The notes beneath the pieces are model-generated. The model did not search any database and had not been told where the DNA came from. It worked only from the letters and a program-made list of their open reading frames with translations. From Verrucomicrobia bacterium UBA6354 (GTDB taxonomy: Bacteria > Verrucomicrobiota > Kiritimatiellia > RFP12 > UBA1067): a stretch of DNA of 10,064 nucleotides. Positions 6,519 through 10,064 of the stretch are shown one piece after another (the first letter of the stretch is position 1; every line of letters begins with the position of its first letter). The stretch is from contig DJRS01000001.1 of the NCBI GenBank assembly GCA_002440145.1, positions 369 to 10,432 of the forward strand, written 5' to 3'. Position numbers and translations under genes: made by a program.

Positions 6519-9500
6519 TCAGAGCGGCGCCATGCGCACGTTCCAGGCCAATGTTTGCGGAACCTTGATCGTGTACTTCTCCATCGGCGCAGGGCCGCAG
6601 CTTCCGCCACCCAAGCCCGTTTGGAGCACGTCTAGATTGACATGGATCCCGTCACGCGGCACAAGCGGCGAACGGAAACGCTGCTGTCCGTTGCGGTGGC
6701 GCGAGAACTCCAGATCCTCCGCCGCGTAGCGCGAAGCCTGCACGAAAAGCGGTTGCGAAGCGGCGAATCTCACGCCGGCGCCCGTCGAATCGGCAAACGA
6801 CACCCACCGCACATCCGTGCGGCAGCCGTTGTCCTGCGGGCGGACGTACTCCTCCGAGAGGCCGTCCACCGTCGTGCGCCATTCGCCCAGCAGGCTGGCC
6901 GTGCGGCGGTCGATGTAGTTCTCGTACGGCCCGCGGCCGTAGTAGGCCACCTCTTGCAGGTCCTTGTCCAGAATCCAGGTCAAACCCAGACGGGGAATCG
7001 CCGGCGGAAACGTCCCGAACGGCGTCGCCGTGTTCGCGAGGACGACCGACCCGTCCGGAGCGAAAGTCCAGACCGTCTCGTGCCGGAAGCCGGCGGATTT
7101 CGACCCCGTCACCTTGACGGCCGTCTTGATCGCATGGCCTTCCACGACGACCGGCTCGGGATGGTAGCGCAGCTGGGTCAGTCCCGAATCGAAGAATTTC
7201 GCGCGCATCCAGATGTCGTTGTCCGTGAAGGCGCGCATGCAGGTCAGCCGCGGTCCCGCCGTCAATCCCGGCGCGGCGTCCTTCAGGATCGTCCGTCCCT
7301 TCATCTCGAGCCGGGCGAGCGTGCCCGTCTTGCGGCAGAAAACGGCTTTCGTGGGCCCGGCCTGCACCGTCACCGTGCGGGCGTCTTCCGCGATCTTCAC
7401 GCCGTCCGCCGTCGCATCCTCCGCCGGGGAGACGTCGGCGAAGCGCCACGCGCCGCCCGCGTCAATCTGGGTGCGCGCAACAATCCACCCGGCCGGCACG
7501 AGATCCGTCGCCGTGCGCGTCTTGAAGATGAAGTTCACGAAGCATTCCGCCCCCTCGGCGACCGCCGCGCGGTCGATCGCCGGCCACGCCAACGCGCCCC
7601 GGGAAAGCGGTGCCACCGCCGGCACGGCGAATGCGCCGCGCGCGACGGTCTTGCCGTCCGCCACGAGCTCCCACTCGCCGTCAAAGGCGTCCGCGGACGT
7701 GAAGCCGAAGCGGTTTTCAAGCGAAAGCGAGCCGTCGGACGCCTTCCGCACGATGAGATTGCGATAGACATGGGCGACCTCCACGAGCTTGGCGGACACC
7801 TCCCGCGTCGGCAATACGACGCCATTGCAGCAGAACGGACCGTCGTTGGGCTGCTCGTCCCAGTCGCCACCGTAGGCGAAGAAGCGTTCAGGCTTGCCCG
7901 TCTTCGGGTCGACACGCCCCGTCTCCTTCCATAGCGCCTGGTCCACCCAGTCCCAGATGCAACCGCCCATGAGTGCGTCGTAGCTGTAGATGGCGTCCCA
8001 GTATTCCGCGAGATTGCCCACGGCGTTGCCCATGGCATGGGCGTATTCGCACAAAAAGATGGGTTTTCCGGCACTTTGTTCGTCTGTAGGCCAGATCTTC
8101 ATCTTCTCCGCGCTGTCGCGCGGCAGGTCGCCCAGTTTGCCGCGCGCGACCACCCAGTCGACGGACGGGTACATGCACGAGTCCACATCCGCATCGTTAT
8201 TGCCGCGCTCCCAGTGGATCGGGCGGGAAGGATCCAGTGCGCGGATGGCGGAGATCGCCGCGCGGAAGCCGTCGCCGTGGCCCGTTTCGTTGCCGAGCGA
8301 CCACAGGGTGACGGCGGCATTGTTGCGATAACAGATGACATGGCGCACGTTGCGCTCGACTATCGTCTTCTTCCATTCCGGGAAGCGGCCCAGTCCGTTC
8401 TCGCCGTACGCCGGCTCGTGGCCTTCCACGTTCGCTTCGGCGACGAGGTAGAGACCGTACCGGTCGCACAGATCGTACCAGCGGTAGTCGTTCGGATAGT
8501 GGCTCGTGCGCACCGTGTTGATGTTGTGACGCTTCATGAGTTCCGCGTCCTTGATCATCGTCTCGAGCGAGACCGTCCGCCCGTCGGCGGGATCCGCTTC
8601 ATGCCGGTTCACGCCTTTCAGCTTGATCTTCCGTCCGTTGAGCACGAAGGCGTTGCCCACGATCTTCTGGCTCTTGAACCCGACGCGCTTCATGCGGATG
8701 TCGTCGCCCTTGCGGACGACCAGCGTATAGAGACAGGGGGTCTCGGCCGACCAGACGGACGGATTGGACAGCACCGCCGACGGCGCCGCGTCCGACAGCG
8801 TGGCGACGGCCTTCTTCGCCGCGTCGTAAAGCGTGGCGGACCACTCCCCCGGAATGCCCGCGAGCGCAAGCGCCGCGGACTTCAAGTCGTCCGTCAACGT
8901 CGTGCGCACCGCGAAGTCCCAGATGCCGTCCTTCGGCTTAGCCCAGATCGACACGTCGCGGAAGATGCCCGAGAAGCGGAACATGTCCTGATCTTCCAGA
9001 TAACTGCCGTCGCACCAGCGGTAGACTTCCACCGCCAGCAGGTTCCGTCCGGGCTTCACATGGGCGGTGATGTCGAACTCGCTCGGGAGCTTGGAGTCCT
9101 CGGCATACCCCACCTTCTCGCCGTTCACCCACACGTAGTAGGCGGAATACACGCCGTCGAAACGCAGGATGATGTCGCGCCCCGTCCAGTTTTCGGGCAC
9201 TTCGAAGGTCGTGCGGTAACTGGAGACGGGATTGTAGTCGGCCTTGCCCGACTGACGGTCGAGTATCCGCGCGAAATTCGCGTCTTTGGGGTTGCTGCAG
9301 TCCTTGTGGGGATAGCGTACGTTGGTGTAGCCCGGGGAGCCGAACCCGCGCGTCTCCACACAGCTCGGGACGTCGATCGTCTCCCAGGTTGAATCGTCGA
9401 AGCCGACCTTCCAGAAGTCCTTTACGCGCAGTTCGGGGTTGCCCGCCCAGGAAATCTTCCAGTCGCCGTTCAAGAGTTTCTTCCAGGGCGTCGCCGGCTC

Positions 9501-9671
9501 GAGCGCCGCGGTCAACGCGTCCGATTCCTCCGAAAGCGGCATCGAATAGGTGCGCGCGGGCAGGCGGTTTATGGAATTCACGGCCGGATCCTCCCATTCC
9601 GGCGCGGCAAACACGGAACCGAACGAAAGCGCAAGCGTCGCACAAACGCCCAACTGTCTCATCTTTGTCAT
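6519..9671 (-). CDS. secreted beta-galactosidase, glycoside hydrolase family 2 (LacZ type)
   Basis: This enzyme hydrolyses terminal beta-galactosyl bonds. The 1050-residue length and domain order match the five-domain LacZ. Conserved sites include RWCDGSYLEDQDMFRFSGI (its E. coli counterpart holds galactose-contact D201), NRHEADPADGRT, EANVEGH (Mg-site region), acid/base E462 in WSLGNETGHG, nucleophile E542 in CEYAHAMGN, CCNG (cf. N604) and the C-terminal GRGPYENYIDR and VRPQDNGCRTDVRW. Unlike cytoplasmic LacZ it begins with a signal peptide (MTKMRQLGVCATLALSFGSV, then FA|APEW), so it acts in the periplasm or outside on galactosides, plausibly glycans. The ATG at 9671 is chosen for AAGGAG 10 nt upstream; the ATG at 9662, also near a GGAG, is nearly as good and keeps the signal peptide. 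No repressor or permease is adjacent. True substrate is unknown; GH2 members with this architecture vary. Confidence 0.95.
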   Translation of the reverse strand: MTKMRQLGVCATLALSFGSVFAAPEWEDPAVNSINRLPARTYSMPLSEESDALTAALEPATPWKKLLNGDWKISWAGNPELRVKDFWKVGFDDSTWETIDVPSCVETRGFGSPGYTNVRYPHKDCSNPKDANFARILDRQSGKADYNPVSSYRTTFEVPENWTGRDIILRFDGVYSAYYVWVNGEKVGYAEDSKLPSEFDITAHVKPGRNLLAVEVYRWCDGSYLEDQDMFRFSGIFRDVSIWAKPKDGIWDFAVRTTLTDDLKSAALALAGIPGEWSATLYDAAKKAVATLSDAAPSAVLSNPSVWSAETPCLYTLVVRKGDDIRMKRVGFKSQKIVGNAFVLNGRKIKLKGVNRHEADPADGRTVSLETMIKDAELMKRHNINTVRTSHYPNDYRWYDLCDRYGLYLVAEANVEGHEPAYGENGLGRFPEWKKTIVERNVRHVICYRNNAAVTLWSLGNETGHGDGFRAAISAIRALDPSRPIHWERGNNDADVDSCMYPSVDWVVARGKLGDLPRDSAEKMKIWPTDEQSAGKPIFLCEYAHAMGNAVGNLAEYWDAIYSYDALMGGCIWDWVDQALWKETGRVDPKTGKPERFFAYGGDWDEQPNDGPFCCNGVVLPTREVSAKLVEVAHVYRNLIVRKASDGSLSLENRFGFTSADAFDGEWELVADGKTVARGAFAVPAVAPLSRGALAWPAIDRAAVAEGAECFVNFIFKTRTATDLVPAGWIVARTQIDAGGAWRFADVSPAEDATADGVKIAEDARTVTVQAGPTKAVFCRKTGTLARLEMKGRTILKDAAPGLTAGPRLTCMRAFTDNDIWMRAKFFDSGLTQLRYHPEPVVVEGHAIKTAVKVTGSKSAGFRHETVWTFAPDGSVVLANTATPFGTFPPAIPRLGLTWILDKDLQEVAYYGRGPYENYIDRRTASLLGEWRTTVDGLSEEYVRPQDNGCRTDVRWVSFADSTGAGVRFAASQPLFVQASRYAAEDLEFSRHRNGQQRFRSPLVPRDGIHVNLDVLQTGLGGGSCGPAPMEKYTIKVPQTLAWNVRMAPL

Positions 9672-9681
9672 TCTCCAATCA

Positions 9682-9687
9682 CTCCTT
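9682..9687 (-). promoter_or_regulatory. Shine-Dalgarno of lacZ
   Basis: AAGGAG lies 10 nt before the ATG at 9671. A second GGAG just before that ATG would suit the alternative start at 9662. Confidence 0.6.
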
Positions 9688-9717
9688 GCATTCATTTGTT
9701 TCGACAATATGGCTTTG

Positions 9718-9746
9718 ATTATATCAAAACTTTTCCGGCGTTTCAA
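9718..9746 (-). promoter_or_regulatory. lacZ promoter
   Basis: TTGAAA (9746-9741, 5 of 6), a spacer of exactly 17 bp and TATAAT (9723-9718) form a near-consensus sigma-70 promoter. Transcription would begin near 9711, giving a leader of about 40 nt with a Shine-Dalgarno. No clear operator palindrome is seen. Confidence 0.8.
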
Positions 9747-9772
9747 CACGACTCTGCGGAAAAGTGTACAAT
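9743..9772 (+). promoter_or_regulatory. possible divergent promoter facing right
   Basis: TCAACA (9743-9748, 4 of 6), an 18-bp spacer and TACAAT (9767-9772, 5 of 6) point away from lacZ. Its -35 shares bases with the lacZ -35 on the other strand, so polymerases could not bind both at once. Confidence 0.35.
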
Positions 9773-9802
9773 AGGCCGAGACGCCCGGGGCATGTCGTTC
9801 CG

Positions 9803-9970
9803 ATGGGTGGAGAACGAACGAGAATCAAAAAGGAGAAGGAACGGTTGCGAAAGCAGAAGGCCAGAGACCGCAAGAACCGCCCCCATGGAGTCGTCGCGCC
9901 GGATAAATGCTGCAAAGGCGTCAGAAACCAAGGTAAAATACGTAGTGCAAAATCCAAACATTTACCCTAA
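9803..9970 (+). CDS. possible small, very basic protein of unknown function
   Basis: The frame gives 55 residues, Lys/Arg-rich throughout (RIKKEKERLRKQKARDRK and so on), with a CC pair in DKCCKG and no recognised family. It could start at the ATG at 9803, or at the TTG at 9845, which has AGGAG 9 nt before it and gives 41 residues. A GTG at 9764 in the same frame sits before the expected transcription start. Base use is more A-rich, with AGA and AAA codons, unlike the G/C-ending codons of the minus-strand genes. It may be a real small nucleic-acid-binding protein, a degraded gene, or non-coding. A competing open frame overlaps it. Confidence 0.2.
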   Translation: MGGERTRIKKEKERLRKQKARDRKNRPHGVVAPDKCCKGVRNQGKIRSAKSKHLP

Positions 9971-9972
9971 AA

Positions 9973-10015
9973 TCGCAGTTGAAAGGCTAGAATCGGGGCT
10001 GCGACCTTTGTTTTC
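9973..10015 (+). terminator. weak terminator-like hairpin after the small basic frame
   Basis: TCGCAG (9973-9978) pairs with CTGCGA (9999-10004) over a 20-nt loop, followed by the T-rich CCTTTGTTTTC. It begins just after the TAA at 9968-9970. The long loop and short stem make it weak. The stretch to the right edge shows GGGAGG and no convincing gene start. Confidence 0.25.
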
Positions 10016-10064
10016 AGGGAGGAAGTGGATCTGCCGTTCTCGCCAAGCGGGTGAAAAACGAAGC

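Noticed and set aside
3542..9392. Further long plus-strand frames opposite oppD, htpG and lacZ (430-462 residues)
   Set aside because: Same shadow pattern; the minus-strand products carry catalytic motifs and the antisense ones do not.
9743..9961. Minus-strand frames of 72-77 residues upstream of lacZ
   Set aside because: They cross the lacZ promoter region, lack Shine-Dalgarno support and show no recognisable product.

Overview
The window is GC-rich bacterial chromosome with six genes, all on the minus strand and tightly packed. Codons end mostly in G or C, yet the few promoters are sharp TATAAT boxes. Secreted Ala/Thr-rich proteins, a periplasmic-type LacZ and the protein styles suggest a Verrucomicrobiota/Kiritimatiellia-like gut or sediment bacterium. 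That assignment is inference; no rRNA or marker gene in the window proves it.

In transcription order (right to left): a secreted GH2 beta-galactosidase (9671-6519) has a near-consensus promoter and ends before a 17-bp perfect hairpin. A 284-bp intergenic stretch (6235-6518) holds that hairpin and a possible structured RNA. Next is htpG (Hsp90 chaperone, 6234-4345), followed 5 bp later by an OppD/DppD-type peptide-transporter ATPase (4339-3440). A class I/II PLP aminotransferase (3428-2154) comes next, with its own promoter overlapping the end of the ATPase gene. Then come a secreted protein of unknown function with an acidic tail (2101-605) and ispE (624 to beyond the left edge), whose start overlaps the preceding gene by 20 bp. 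Right of the lacZ promoter, 9750-10064 has no confidently coding gene; it holds a divergent promoter candidate and a short, very basic reading frame.

The genes do not form one pathway. htpG-oppD is probably one transcript, and the aminotransferase, secreted protein and ispE probably another. The most distinctive signal is regulatory. Exact TATAAT boxes lie 10 nt before the ATG of both htpG and the aminotransferase, which predicts leaderless or nearly leaderless mRNAs. The secreted-protein gene and lacZ instead have clear Shine-Dalgarno sequences. I saw no CRISPR array, insertion sequence, tRNA, rRNA or defence system.
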